In this document: positions 25,744 through 34,676 of the stretch, piece by piece | Layout of the letters: every line of letters begins with the position of its first letter | How positions within the stretch are numbered: the first letter of the stretch is position 1 | Source: Erwinia phyllosphaerae | GTDB taxonomy: Bacteria; Pseudomonadota; Gammaproteobacteria; Enterobacterales; Enterobacteriaceae | Direction: 5' to 3' | Assembly (NCBI RefSeq): GCF_019132875.1 | Contig: NZ_JAHSPF010000001.1 | Coordinates: 310,001-374,000, forward strand | Length of the DNA stretch: 64,000 nt | Position numbers and translations under genes: made by a program | Notes under the pieces: generated by a model | Told to the model about the DNA's origin: nothing | The model's input: only the letters and a program-made list of their open reading frames with translations | Database searches by the model: none

Positions 25744-27228
25744 TTATTCAGACGCCAGTGACAAAATGGTTTCCTGATCCGCTTCTTCTTTGCTGAGGAT
25801 GCCGGTGATACGGCCACCGTGCATGACCATCACGCGATCGCTCATGCCCAGAATTTCCGGCAGTTCGGAAGAGACCATAATGATGGCGACGCCGCGGTTC
25901 GCCAGTTCGCTGATTAAACGGTAAATTTCCGCTTTGGCACCCACATCAATGCCGCGCGTGGGTTCATCCAGAATCAGCACTTTTGGCTGCGCCAGCAGCC
26001 AGCGGGCAATCAAAACCTTCTGCTGATTGCCGCCGCTGAGGTTGTTGATAATCTGGTCCATCGTCGGGGTTTTAATATTCAGTCGCCGAATCTGCTCCAT
26101 GCAGTCTTTCGCCATCTGGATATGGCTGACAAAACCGGCCTTGCTGCTGTATTCCGGCATGTTGACGATGCTCATGTTCTCCATTACCGACAGCACCAGA
26201 AACAGCCCGGACTTTTTACGATCCTCGGTAAGGAATGCCAGTCCCTTTTCAATCGCCGTTGAGGGGGAATCTATCTTTACCGGCACGCCATCTATTAAAA
26301 TTTCGCCGCCGTCGGTGCTGGTCATGCCGAACAGGCTTTCCATCACTTCGCTGCGGCCCGCGCCAACCAGCCCCGCCACGCCGAGGATCTCACCACGGCG
26401 TACGCCAAAACTGATGTCGTGAAACACGCCATTACGCTGAAGATTGCGCACGGTCAGCACTTCCGTGCCGATATCGTTGTTGAATTTCGGGAAAAGCTGG
26501 GTCAGCTCGCGGCCCACCATCTGGGTGATCAGCGACTGGCGGGTATAGTCTGCCGTTGCGTTGCTGCCGACCCAGCTACCGTCGCGAAAAACGCTGACCT
26601 CATCGGTGATGGTAAAGATTTCATCCATTTTATGACTGATATAGATGATGGCTTTGCCTTGCTCCCGCAGGTCGCGAATAATGGCGAAAAGATGCGACAC
26701 TTCGGTTTCGGTCAGGGCCGACGTGGGCTCGTCCATAATGACCACGTCGGCATTCCAGGAAACCGCCTTCGCGATTTCGACCATCTGTTGGGAGGCGATA
26801 CTTAGGTCGCCCACCAGATCGTCAGGCGAAAGGCGGATCTTTAGCTTGCTCAGCAGATCGCGCGTTTGTTGATTGAGCTTGCGATGATCGACGAAGCCAT
26901 ACTTCATGGGCTCGCGCCCCAGCCAGATATTTTCCGCCACGGTCATGTGGGGGACGAGGTTAAGTTCCTGATGGATCATGGAGATGCCTGAATGCAGCGC
27001 ATCCATCGTGTCCTGAAACGCGACCGGCTCGCCTTTTACGCGGATCAGCCCTTCGTCAGGCCGATAGATACCGATAAGGCATTTCATTAGCGTTGATTTG
27101 CCCGCGCCGTTTTCGCCCATTAGCGCGTGCACGCTTCCCGGCCTGACGCGTAATGAGACGTTGCTTAATGCCTTCACGCCCGGGAAAAATTTGCTGATAC
27201 CTTCGGCTTCAAGTGCGTATGCAGTCAT
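25744..27228 (-). CDS. Sugar ABC transporter dual ATPase (RbsA/MglA family)
   Basis: A 494-residue protein with two ABC domains, as in RbsA, MglA and XylG. The first has Walker [10 protein letters not shown] near residue 40, a signature ([13 protein letters not shown]) diverged as in the family, and [16 protein letters not shown]. The second lacks a canonical Walker A (GLVGAGRSE instead of GKST) but keeps signature LSGGNQQKV and Walker [15 protein letters not shown], again normal for this family. It powers sugar uptake by the neighbouring permease and binding protein. Spacing of 11 and 15 bases to its neighbours indicates one transcript. Confidence 0.9.
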   Translation of the reverse strand: MTAYALEAEGISKFFPGVKALSNVSLRVRPGSVHALMGENGAGKSTLMKCLIGIYRPDEGLIRVKGEPVAFQDTMDALHSGISMIHQELNLVPHMTVAENIWLGREPMKYGFVDHRKLNQQTRDLLSKLKIRLSPDDLVGDLSIASQQMVEIAKAVSWNADVVIMDEPTSALTETEVSHLFAIIRDLREQGKAIIYISHKMDEIFTITDEVSVFRDGSWVGSNATADYTRQSLITQMVGRELTQLFPKFNNDIGTEVLTVRNLQRNGVFHDISFGVRRGEILGVAGLVGAGRSEVMESLFGMTSTDGGEILIDGVPVKIDSPSTAIEKGLAFLTEDRKKSGLFLVLSVMENMSIVNMPEYSSKAGFVSHIQMAKDCMEQIRRLNIKTPTMDQIINNLSGGNQQKVLIARWLLAQPKVLILDEPTRGIDVGAKAEIYRLISELANRGVAIIMVSSELPEILGMSDRVMVMHGGRITGILSKEEADQETILSLASE

Positions 27229-27243
27229 GTTGCATCTCCAGGC

Positions 27244-28158
27244 TTATTTTTGATTCAGGCTGGTGAACTTCGCCATGTTTTCTTTGGTGATCAGCTGGAA
27301 AGGAATATCGACGTCTTTTTCAACGGTTTCGCCTTTTGCCAGCTTCACCGCCGTCTGTACGGCACCTTCACCCTGACCTTTTGCATCCTGGAAAACCGTG
27401 GCGACCATTTTGCCGTTTTTGATCATCTGTAGCGCATCTGGCGTCCCATCGACTCCGGCGACCAGCACATGGTTATCATTTTTGCCAAGCGCCTGTAGTG
27501 CGCCAATGGCCATTTCGTCATTATTAGAAGCGATAGCCTGAATATCATCGCCTGCGGTCAGCCAGTTACTGACAACGTCTACGGCGTCGTTGCGCATAAA
27601 CTTTGCCGTCTGCTGCTGGGTAATTTTCAGGCCGGGATATTTAGCAACCACTTCTTTCACGCCTTTAGTACGTTCACGGGTTGACTCATTAGCTAAATCG
27701 CCAAGCAGAATGGCGACATTGCCTTTGTAATTCATGTCTTTTGCCAGCGCTTCCATTTGCAGTTTTCCTGCCAGCTCGGAGTTTGAGCCGACATAGGCCA
27801 TTTTTCCGGTTAACTCTGCTGCGGGACGACGGTTAATAAAGATCAGCGGGATACCTGCTTTGCTGGCCTGCGCCATAATTGGCTTGACCGCGTTGGTGTC
27901 GACCGGGTTAACGATAATGGCGTCCACACCCTGGCCGATAAAGTTTTGTACCTGCTGAAGCTGCTGGGAAACGTCGTTTTTCGCGTCCTCTACCTGTCCT
28001 TTAACACCTTCTTTTTGCATCTCTTTTTGTACGGAGTTACGTACAATAGTCAGAAAATTGTCATCAAACAGCGCCATTGAGACCCCGATCTGAATATCTT
28101 TGGCCATACTGAAAAACGGCAGTAAAACTAACAGCGATACGATCATCTTCTTGTGCAT
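27244..28158 (-). CDS. Periplasmic sugar-binding protein (RbsB-type, possibly inositol or related)
   Basis: A 304-residue peripla_BP_4-type binding protein. The first 19 residues (MHKKMIVSLLVLLPFFSMA) are a Sec signal peptide with cleavage after SMA. The mature part has NFIGQGVDAIIVNPVDTNA, AGIPLIFINRRP, AYVGSNSELAGKLQ, GDLANESTRERTKG and VAGVDGTPDALQMIK, the usual two-lobe pattern. The INRRP and ESTRERTKG segments remind me of inositol/rhizopine-binding proteins, but this is only an impression. It is the first gene of the operon; several inverted repeats lie in its upstream region. No regulator or catabolic gene is adjacent, so the sugar remains open. Confidence 0.87.
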   Translation of the reverse strand: MHKKMIVSLLVLLPFFSMAKDIQIGVSMALFDDNFLTIVRNSVQKEMQKEGVKGQVEDAKNDVSQQLQQVQNFIGQGVDAIIVNPVDTNAVKPIMAQASKAGIPLIFINRRPAAELTGKMAYVGSNSELAGKLQMEALAKDMNYKGNVAILLGDLANESTRERTKGVKEVVAKYPGLKITQQQTAKFMRNDAVDVVSNWLTAGDDIQAIASNNDEMAIGALQALGKNDNHVLVAGVDGTPDALQMIKNGKMVATVFQDAKGQGEGAVQTAVKLAKGETVEKDVDIPFQLITKENMAKFTSLNQK

Positions 28159-28651
28159 GCTAAAGCCCTTCTGGCATTGGTGGCTGGGTTGGGCCTGAAT
28201 GAAAGAAATTTTTTACATTCATTCAACTTCACCAGCGCGTTGATTAAAGTTCGGTAAAGGCAAAGCTATCGATAAAACGGACTGCCGTTGGTCTCTCCTT
28301 GTCATTAATTGCAATAAATCAATCAGTTAATTAATGATGCCTGTTTTTCCCTTTCGGACACCCGCCAGGCATGCTCGCTATCGGTTCGTTTGTTTCATAT
28401 TTATTTTTTTGAAACTTTACATATAAAAGCATTGAAACAGGCGTTTTAAAAACACCAAATAACAAAATTTTGACATACCTCTAACATCGAGCGGCCATTC
28501 GCAGCAAAGTGGGATCTGGCGCAAGAGATTGAATTTTGCCCGAACGGGCGAAAAACAGAGCGGGCTGTTGATTTTGCAGACGAACGCACGGCAAAACGCG
28601 ATTTCCTCTTTGACACTGCCGGGCGACCTCGCTACTATGCGCTGCATCAAC
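28159..28651. promoter_or_regulatory. Upstream region of the sugar importer with several inverted repeats
   Basis: About 490 bases without a gene. It holds TGAATGAA/TTCATTCA (28196-28225), TCATTAATT/AATTAATGA (28302-28337) and GTTTCA/TGAAAC (28392-28415), with a further TGAAAC at 28433-28438. Any of these may be operators for the sugar importer, but the regulator is unknown. The tRNA promoter is at its right end. Confidence 0.45.
28610..28638 (+). promoter_or_regulatory. Promoter of the first tRNA-Asn
   Basis: TTGACA (28610-28615), a 17-base spacer and TACTAT (28633-28638) form a near-consensus sigma70 promoter 17 bases before the tRNA. A GC-rich stretch (GCGCTG) after the -10 box resembles a stringent discriminator. 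Confidence 0.8.
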
Positions 28652-28655
28652 CGAT

Positions 28656-28731
28656 TCCTCTGTAGTTCAGTCGGTAGAACGGCGGACTGTTAATCCGTAT
28701 GTCACTGGTTCGAGTCCAGTCAGAGGAGCCA
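28656..28731 (+). tRNA. tRNA-Asn(GTT)
   Basis: A 76-base tRNA with a 7-bp acceptor stem (TCCTCTG/CAGAGGA), D arm GTTCAGTCGGTAGAAC, anticodon GTT in GGACTGTTAATCC, a GGTTCGAGTCC T arm and an encoded CCA end. It matches E. coli asnT-type genes. It lies beside nac-cbl, as asn tRNA genes do in E. coli, with only the sugar-importer operon between. Confidence 0.97.
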
Positions 28732-28740
28732 TATTTAGAG

Positions 28741-28773
28741 AAGCCCGCTTCAGGAAACTGAAGCGGGCTTTTT
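28741..28773 (+). terminator. Terminator of tRNA-Asn copy 1
   Basis: A perfect 13-bp stem (AAGCCCGCTTCAG/CTGAAGCGGGCTT) closed by a GAAA tetraloop and followed by T residues, 9 bases after the tRNA CCA. Confidence 0.92.
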
Positions 28774-29001
28774 GCTTTCAAAGATATGATTTTGCATTAG
28801 CAAACGTCTTCCCCTGCGCAATTATTTCCAATACATATAAAGTGAGCGAGTGTTTAGTAAGCTTTTACGCCTGTCGCAGTCAACAATGCCGGGCCGGGGC
28901 CATGCTTCACCTTGCCGCCAGCGTGGGAAAGCCGATTTGCTAACCGCCTGGGCAGAACCTGAACATGCCTGGGCACGAGCAGCCAATTAAGGTTTTACTT
29001 T

Positions 29002-29640
29002 ATGATGCAGTTTTCTAACGGCTTTTTACTCAGTCTTTCGCTGTGTCTTGATATTGGTATCGCTAATATCGCCATGATTACGCTGGCCATGCAGCGGGGC
29101 TATTTTCATGGTTTCTGGCTGGGGGTCGGCACCTGTGTAGGAGACTTAGCCTATGCGTTACTGGCGCTGGCGGGAATGACCGTGCTGCTGCAGTACGAAG
29201 CCGTCCGCTGGGTATTGTGGACTGGAGGGGGCGCCCTGCTTTTATGGTTCGCCGGGAAAATGCTGGTTGCCGCTTTCCGCAAAGCATCTGAACTGGATGT
29301 AAATAAAACGCATCAGTATCGTTCTCTGCTACGTGAGTTCAGGCGAGGAATAGTCCTGGCTCTGTCCTCCCCTACGGCTATTTTATGGTTTGCTACGGTC
29401 GGAGGCGCGCTCATTTCCCGCATGGGACAGCACAGCGTAACGGCCTCGGCCTGGTTTCTGAGCGGCTTCTTTATCGCCGGCGTATTCTGGACCTGTATTC
29501 TGTGTCTGGTGGGGAGTTTCGGCGGTAAGTTATTGGGTCACCGCCTGCTTAAATACTCTTACATTGCCTCGGCACTCATTTTTAGCTATTTCGCCATTTA
29601 TGTTATCGCGTCAGGTTATCGGGAATTTATCACCTCCTGA
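29002..29640 (+). CDS. LysE/RhtB-family amino-acid exporter
   Basis: A 212-residue inner-membrane protein with about five or six helices. The N-terminal LDIGIANIAMITLAMQRGYFHGFWLGVG and the middle FRRGIVLALSSPTAILWFATVGG match the LysE/RhtB pattern (the SSPTAILWF block corresponds to NPKA-WFF). Members export amino acids or their derivatives. The ATGATG start allows 29002 or 29005. The 3' end overlaps the convergent AraC gene by 30 bases, and such exporters are often controlled by a neighbouring regulator. Substrate unknown. Confidence 0.82.
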   Translation: MMQFSNGFLLSLSLCLDIGIANIAMITLAMQRGYFHGFWLGVGTCVGDLAYALLALAGMTVLLQYEAVRWVLWTGGGALLLWFAGKMLVAAFRKASELDVNKTHQYRSLLREFRRGIVLALSSPTAILWFATVGGALISRMGQHSVTASAWFLSGFFIAGVFWTCILCLVGSFGGKLLGHRLLKYSYIASALIFSYFAIYVIASGYREFITS

Positions 29641-30429
29641 TCCCACCTGTGAAAAATAGTAATGGGGCGTGGTCCCCATTACCTTGCGGAAAGCATTAAT
29701 AAAGTGGCTCTGATCGTAAAATCCTAAGGCTATGGCCGCGTCAAGAGGATGAACCTTCCTGCGTAATAAATTACGCGCCTGGTGCAGACGCAACTGCATA
29801 TGGTACTGCAAGGGTGGCATGCCGGTATGCCGCGTAAAAAGACGAACGAAATGGTATTTGCTCAGCCCGGCAATTTGAGCAAGGCTTTCCAGCTGCGGCT
29901 TTACGTTACTATGCTCGCGCAAATATTCAATAACCCATTCTATTCTTTGTTCATCCTTTCCCTTCACAGAAACATCTTTTTCCAGTAATTCACCACAAAG
30001 CAGCATCAGCTCTTGCTCCTGACAGATGCCGTTATCCTGACGAGCCGAGTTTGCATAGCGGCACAGCACATTAAACAACCGTGGATTGTTAATGACGCCT
30101 TCATGCAATGCCGGTGCCTCACGATCGTCCCGCAAATTTTCTTTATTAACCAGCTTTTTTACCATAGCCTGCGGCAGGTGCACGCTAACAAATTCCACGC
30201 ATTGGCTGTCGAAGCGCGATGCCTGGATCGTACCGGGATTATATAAGGTAACCTGGCCACTTTTGACGTAAGTCGTCTTTCCAGCTAGCCAGATCTCTTC
30301 TATCCCCGTCAGGTTTGCGCTAATAACATACTCATCATGTAAATGCCTGGGAAAGCCGGAATAACAGGCTTTTACCCTGGAGCATTCAATGCCATTTCGG
30401 CTGAACCATTCGGTAGATTCTAAGGTCAA
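29611..30429 (-). CDS. AraC-family regulator with cupin-type sensor
   Basis: A 272-residue AraC/XylS protein. The N-terminal half is an AraC-type sensing domain (FPRHLHDEYVISANLTG, VTLYNPGTIQASRF). The C-terminal half has the double helix-turn-helix: LESLAQIAGLSKYHFVRLFTRHTGMPPLQYHMQLRLHQARNLL, then AAIALGFYDQSHFINAFRKVMGTTP. It converges on and overlaps the LysE-type gene by 30 bases. AraC proteins of this layout often sit next to an RhtB exporter and activate it. The effector is unknown. Confidence 0.85.
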   Translation of the reverse strand: MTLESTEWFSRNGIECSRVKACYSGFPRHLHDEYVISANLTGIEEIWLAGKTTYVKSGQVTLYNPGTIQASRFDSQCVEFVSVHLPQAMVKKLVNKENLRDDREAPALHEGVINNPRLFNVLCRYANSARQDNGICQEQELMLLCGELLEKDVSVKGKDEQRIEWVIEYLREHSNVKPQLESLAQIAGLSKYHFVRLFTRHTGMPPLQYHMQLRLHQARNLLRRKVHPLDAAIALGFYDQSHFINAFRKVMGTTPHYYFSQVGSGGDKFPIT

Positions 30430-30592
30430 CGTGCTATGCCTTATGCGTTGGTTATGAATGGATATTTATCCTTCAAGGCGATTACTGAACGCCCGCTTAT
30501 CTGCTTTTCTCGACTATCTGTGGGAAACCTTTCCTGAAGGAAACCGCAGGAGCTTGCCGGTTTTATTTCAGCCTGTTCTTCAGTGAAAGCCA

Positions 30593-31384
30593 CTACAAGG
30601 CGATATGGCACGGTATGATTTCGTTTTTACGCAGGGTTAATACTTCAAAACCGTCAGCGGTCACTGCTACGGTATGTTCCCACTGAGCCGAAAGCTTTTT
30701 ATCGCGCGTCACCACAGTCCAGCCATCTTTTTTCGTTTTTATTTTGCTGGCACCCTGATTTACCATCGGTTCGATGGTGAACACCATTCCTTCCTGTAAT
30801 ATTTCGCCCGTCCCTGGTCGTCCATAGTGCAACACCTGGGGTTCTTCATGCATTTCCTTACCGATACCGTGCCCACAATACTCCCTGACAACGGTATAGC
30901 CGCTACTTTCAACATGCGTCTGGATGGCGTGCCCGATATCGCCCAGCGTCGCACCCGGTTTTACTGCTCTAATGCCTGACCACATGGCTTCCCAGGTTTT
31001 CTTCACCAGACGGCGAGCTAACGGTGAGACATCCCCGATTAGATACATTTTGCTGGAATCAGCAATCAGACCCTCCTTTTCCAGGGTAATGTCTACGTTA
31101 ACGATAGTACCGGATTTCAGGTATTCGCTAGCTTTAGGGATGCCGTGACAAACGACTTCATTGACTGAGGTGTTCAGTACGTAGGGATAATCATATTGTC
31201 CTTTGCTGGCCGGGCGAGCCTGCAACTGCTCGACAATAAATTGTTCTGCCCGGTTATTGATGTCCAGGGTGGTGACTCCCGGAGCAATAAACGTATCCAG
31301 CATTTCAAAGACGGAAGCGAGTAATGCTCCGGCATGACGCTGGCGAGCAAGTTCATCTGTGCTTTTAATGGGAATTGATGGCAT
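30593..31384 (-). CDS. map: Accessory type I methionine aminopeptidase
   Basis: About 263 residues. All metal and catalytic residues of E. coli Map are present, each shifted by one position: His80, Asp98, Asp109, His172 (in GHGIGKEMHE), Glu205 and Glu236 (in AQWEHTV). It should remove the initiator methionine from new proteins. The real start is the ATG at 31384, six bases after GGAGG, not the TTG at 31387. It overlaps the ParD-like gene by 20 bases, so the two are translated together. This is probably not the housekeeping map, which normally sits by rpsB; the pairing with a ParD-like gene marks an accessory copy of unknown purpose. Confidence 0.88.
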   Translation of the reverse strand: MPSIPIKSTDELARQRHAGALLASVFEMLDTFIAPGVTTLDINNRAEQFIVEQLQARPASKGQYDYPYVLNTSVNEVVCHGIPKASEYLKSGTIVNVDITLEKEGLIADSSKMYLIGDVSPLARRLVKKTWEAMWSGIRAVKPGATLGDIGHAIQTHVESSGYTVVREYCGHGIGKEMHEEPQVLHYGRPGTGEILQEGMVFTIEPMVNQGASKIKTKKDGWTVVTRDKKLSAQWEHTVAVTADGFEVLTLRKNEIIPCHIAL

Positions 31385-31583
31385 CAATCACCTCCATTAA
31401 ACGGTCAGAACCCGATTTCAACATCATTAGCTTGATCTGCTGATAATTAAGTTCGGGATAAAGCTCGCTCATCATACCCAGGCGGATCCAGTATTCAGCC
31501 TGTGCGTTAACTGAACGTGACATGGCCTTGCTGGCATCGCGGACGTCTTCATGCAGCAGGTCTGAGATTTTAACGATACCCAT
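31365..31583 (-). CDS. ParD-like small protein paired with map
   Basis: A 72-residue protein with the pattern of ParD-like/RHH-type antitoxins: MGIVKISDLLHEDVRDASKAMSRS... then AQAEYWIRLG. Such genes are repeatedly found directly before an accessory map gene. There is no ParE-type toxin here; the only partner is the aminopeptidase. The 3' end overlaps map and includes map's ribosome-binding site. It may regulate the pair by binding its promoter, or bind Map itself; neither is demonstrated in this sequence. Confidence 0.75.
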   Translation of the reverse strand: MGIVKISDLLHEDVRDASKAMSRSVNAQAEYWIRLGMMSELYPELNYQQIKLMMLKSGSDRLMEVIDAINSH

Positions 31584-31704
31584 AAGCCTATACTCCGTTA
31601 CGATTCATATATAAATCGTATATTTTCCATCGGCAAATGTCATGGGTTGATTACAATGATTATATCTACCCAGCGCCACAACCCTCGTGGCGCTGGAAAA
31701 ACGT

Positions 31705-32823
31705 TTAGCTAAATCTTTCCGGCCGGAAGGTGGAGAGCATAGGATGCTTCGCACCCGTAAGCATTTCATCCGTAAGAAGTTCGCCAAGGATCAGCGCCAG
31801 CGTTGCGCCTGAATGGGTAAACGCCACAAAGCAGCCTGGTACGTTCTTTAGTTCCCCAACGACCGGTTCGCCATCGCCCGGAACAGGCTTCAGCCCAATT
31901 TTCCAGCTCTGTGCCGCCAGCGGTGAACCATCGCCAACCAGGCGCCCCGCTTCCACCATTAACTGACTGACCACCGCTTCATCGATGCTGTATCGACCGT
32001 CAGCATGCGCCACAATATCTTCTTCGTACCAGTCATGATCGACCGCCAGCGTATTGCCAGGATTAGGGCGAATCGCCGCGCGTGGCGTATTCATCACCAC
32101 CTTCAAACCACGATCCTGTACCGTGCTGGTAACCAGCATAGAAACCGGAGAACCGTTAGCAATATGTACACCGAGCGGCGCGACAACCTCGGGTGTCCAT
32201 GGGCCGCAGGCCACCAGCACTCGGTCTGCGATGAATTCACCGCGTTTCTCGCTGCGAACGCCAGCCGCACGTCCGGCGGTAACTATCACACTCGCTTTTC
32301 CCGCATGCTCAATCACTTCGCCACCCGCTGCTTTTAGCTCCTGAACAAGATGCTCGACCAGATGCGGCAGGCTGACCCAGCCCTCGCCCGGATTGGCAAT
32401 AGCGACGCTGGCGAGCGCGGTTGCGTTTACCTTTGGATCGACATGACTGACTGTAGTCTGATCAACAAGGTGCGAGTCATAGCCAAGCGCTTTTTCATAA
32501 GCGTGCCGCGCTTTCGTCCCTGCTTCATCGTCAGCGGCCCAGCACAGCGCACCATCAAAACGCAGCCAGTCGAGATCGGGATGGCGGGCAAACAACGTGC
32601 GGTAACGGTCAATCCCTGCCATTCTCAGCGCATGATAAGGTTGTGAACGTTCGCCGGCCGAGTTAAGCCAGGAAAGCGAACGTCCCGATGCACCAGAACA
32701 AAGCTCCGCTTCCGTTACCAGCGTCACTCTGGCACCGGCTTTGGCCAGCTGCCATGCGGTTGACACGCCCAGCACCCCACCGCCCAACACGACAACGGTT
32801 TTAGCCACAGATTTTTCACTCAT
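31705..32823 (-). CDS. FAD-dependent oxidoreductase, DAO family
   Basis: A 372-residue flavoprotein. The dinucleotide site VVVLGGGVLGVSTAWQLAKAG starts at about residue 10, followed by SGASGRSLSWLNSAG and, near the end, the second FAD block GCFVAFTHSGATLALILG. The family includes D-amino-acid, sarcosine and fructosyl-amino-acid oxidases and opine oxidases. It is the last gene of the operon from 36372 that also encodes an amino-acid-type ABC importer and a Gfo/Idh/MocA dehydrogenase. The likely job is to oxidise the C-N bond of an imported amino acid or amino-acid conjugate. Substrate unknown. Confidence 0.83.
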   Translation of the reverse strand: MSEKSVAKTVVVLGGGVLGVSTAWQLAKAGARVTLVTEAELCSGASGRSLSWLNSAGERSQPYHALRMAGIDRYRTLFARHPDLDWLRFDGALCWAADDEAGTKARHAYEKALGYDSHLVDQTTVSHVDPKVNATALASVAIANPGEGWVSLPHLVEHLVQELKAAGGEVIEHAGKASVIVTAGRAAGVRSEKRGEFIADRVLVACGPWTPEVVAPLGVHIANGSPVSMLVTSTVQDRGLKVVMNTPRAAIRPNPGNTLAVDHDWYEEDIVAHADGRYSIDEAVVSQLMVEAGRLVGDGSPLAAQSWKIGLKPVPGDGEPVVGELKNVPGCFVAFTHSGATLALILGELLTDEMLTGAKHPMLSTFRPERFS

Positions 32824-32855
32824 TATTTATTCCTTCTGTTAAAGAGTTACGCCGA

Positions 32856-33929
32856 TCAGGCAATACGCACGCGGTTTTGCCGATGGAGTTGTTCGATAAG
32901 CTGCAGTACAGCCAGCGCCTCATCGGCCGTTACGGGAGGCGGAGCGCCGTGCAACAGCGCGCTGGCCAGCAATTGATAAAAGGCGGGATAGTCGCCGCGC
33001 TGTAGAGGAACGTCATGGGGCTCATCCACTGTGCCTGCCCGGGCAGACTGTTCAGATGGCGTAACGCCGTACCGACTGTCCGCTGGCGACATTCCTGCGG
33101 CAAGCTGCGGCTCCTGGTTATCCAGCCCGAAGCGGGTAAAAGCGCCCTTGCTGCCCAGCAGATGAAAGCGCGGCGCGTTTAATGCGGCCTGGCCATTCAT
33201 CCATAGCCGCGATCGCACTCCGTTTTGATGTAGAAGTGAGACGAAGCAGTCTTCGTCACTGTCGGACTGCTTGCCCGAATGCCGCGCCAGCTCCGCGCTG
33301 GCTTCCTGCACCGGGCCAAATAGCTGTATGGCCTGATCGATCAGGTGGCTACCCAGATCCAGCAGCAGGCCGCCGCCCTGCGCAATCGTTACCTTGTCAC
33401 GCCAGTTGCCAAAGCCTTCAGGTCGCCACCACTCAAAGCGGGATTCGAAACTTCTGACCGTGCCAAAGGCCTCTGCCTGCACCAGGCGCTGAAGCGTAAG
33501 GAAATCCCCATCCCAGCGGCGGTTATGAAACACCGTCAGCAAAGTATTGGCCTGGCGGGCTGCGCTAATCATCGCCTGAGCCGCTTCCACATCCGGGGCA
33601 AAAGGTTTATCTACTACCAGATGGATGCCGCGCTGGCTGGCCTGCAAAGCTTGCTCAAGATGCTGCGCGGGTGGCGTGGCCAGCACGATGAGATCTATTG
33701 CGATTTCACCGCTATCGATCAGCTGCAGCAGTGATGACCAGTCCGGCACAATTCGCGCCTGTGGGTAGAGATGCTGTGCCGATGCCACTCGCTGTTCGTC
33801 ACGGCTGACAATCACCTCCAGCAGGTAATCTTTATTGTGTGAAATCAGCGGTGCATGAAAGACCTTTCCGGCAACGCCAAAACCCACCAGAGCCGTACGA
33901 ACGGGGGCTGAAACCTTGCGATGTGCCAT
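32856..33929 (-). CDS. Gfo/Idh/MocA-family oxidoreductase
   Basis: A 357-residue NAD(P)-dependent dehydrogenase. The Rossmann start is VRTALVGFGVAGKVFHAPLI. The conserved VVDKPFA (EKP-type) motif follows at about residue 110, and the C-terminal domain has GGGLLLDLGSHLIDQAIQLFG. Members act on sugars, inositols and sugar acids, oxidising or reducing C-OH groups. Its start overlaps the ABC ATPase stop by one base. In an operon with an amino-acid importer and an amine-type oxidase, it suggests a substrate with both a sugar-like and an amino-acid part. Confidence 0.87.
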   Translation of the reverse strand: MAHRKVSAPVRTALVGFGVAGKVFHAPLISHNKDYLLEVIVSRDEQRVASAQHLYPQARIVPDWSSLLQLIDSGEIAIDLIVLATPPAQHLEQALQASQRGIHLVVDKPFAPDVEAAQAMISAARQANTLLTVFHNRRWDGDFLTLQRLVQAEAFGTVRSFESRFEWWRPEGFGNWRDKVTIAQGGGLLLDLGSHLIDQAIQLFGPVQEASAELARHSGKQSDSDEDCFVSLLHQNGVRSRLWMNGQAALNAPRFHLLGSKGAFTRFGLDNQEPQLAAGMSPADSRYGVTPSEQSARAGTVDEPHDVPLQRGDYPAFYQLLASALLHGAPPPVTADEALAVLQLIEQLHRQNRVRIA

Positions 33930-34675
33930 CAGAGCACCTCCGATAAAAAACGTTGTAAACGGGCTGACTGCGGGCGTTCAAACAGTTGCTCTGGCGTACC
34001 CGCTTCCACGATTTCACCTTCGTCCATAAACACCACCTGGTCGGCAACGCGCCGGGCAAATCCCATCTCATGCGTCACCACTACCATGGTCATGCCGCGC
34101 TGACTCAGCTCGGCCATCAGCGTCAGCACGCCTTTTACCAGTTCGGGATCGAGCGCAGAGGTCGCTTCATCAAACAGCATTACTTCCGGTTCCATCGCCA
34201 GCGCACGCGCAATGGCCACACGCTGCTGCTGGCCGCCGGAGAGATCGCGCGGACGATGATCGGCGCGCTGCGCTAATCCCACTTCGGCCAGACGCTGGCG
34301 GGCAATCTCCAGCGCTTCGGCTTTAGAACGGCCTTTTACTTTCCAGGGTGCCAGCGCCACGTTTTCAAGCGCGCTATGGTCGGGAAACAGATTAAAGTGC
34401 TGAAACACCATGCCGATGCGCAGCCGCAGCGCGTCGGGTTTGTCTTTCAACACCGAACGGCCTGCCAGCAATACATCGCCGCTTTTGGGTTCATGCAGCC
34501 GGTTGATACCGCGCAATAAGGTTGATTTGCCTGACCCGGAAGGACCGATGATGCAGGTGGTAGCGCCGGGAGCAATATTCAGCGATACATTGCGCAGTAC
34601 TTCGATTGGGCCATACGCCAGCGTCAGGTTGCGCAGCTCAAGGCTTGCACCGTGAAACGTAGAGGAAGTTGCCAT
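33929..34675 (-). CDS. Polar-amino-acid ABC transporter ATPase (GlnQ-like)
   Basis: A 248-residue ATPase. Walker A is [17 protein letters not shown] near residue 42, Q-loop FQHFNLFPD, signature [17 protein letters not shown], Walker [18 protein letters not shown]-loop [10 protein letters not shown]. It closely follows GlnQ/HisP. It energises the importer made with the permease and the family 3 binding protein upstream; one base separates it from the permease stop. Confidence 0.92.
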   Translation of the reverse strand: MATSSTFHGASLELRNLTLAYGPIEVLRNVSLNIAPGATTCIIGPSGSGKSTLLRGINRLHEPKSGDVLLAGRSVLKDKPDALRLRIGMVFQHFNLFPDHSALENVALAPWKVKGRSKAEALEIARQRLAEVGLAQRADHRPRDLSGGQQQRVAIARALAMEPEVMLFDEATSALDPELVKGVLTLMAELSQRGMTMVVVTHEMGFARRVADQVVFMDEGEIVEAGTPEQLFERPQSARLQRFLSEVL

Positions 34676-34676
34676 A

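Larger units (their letters stand above)
28652..28776. repeat. 125-bp direct repeat, copy 1 (tRNA-Asn plus terminator)
   Basis: This block recurs at 46133-46257 with only two differences over 125 bases, one in the T loop of the tRNA and one in the spacer after CCA. The two copies flank 17.5 kb. Confidence 0.95.

Noticed and set aside
28417..28650. 77-codon minus-strand frame upstream of tRNA-Asn
   Set aside because: It runs through the tRNA promoter, has no ribosome-binding site and matches no family.
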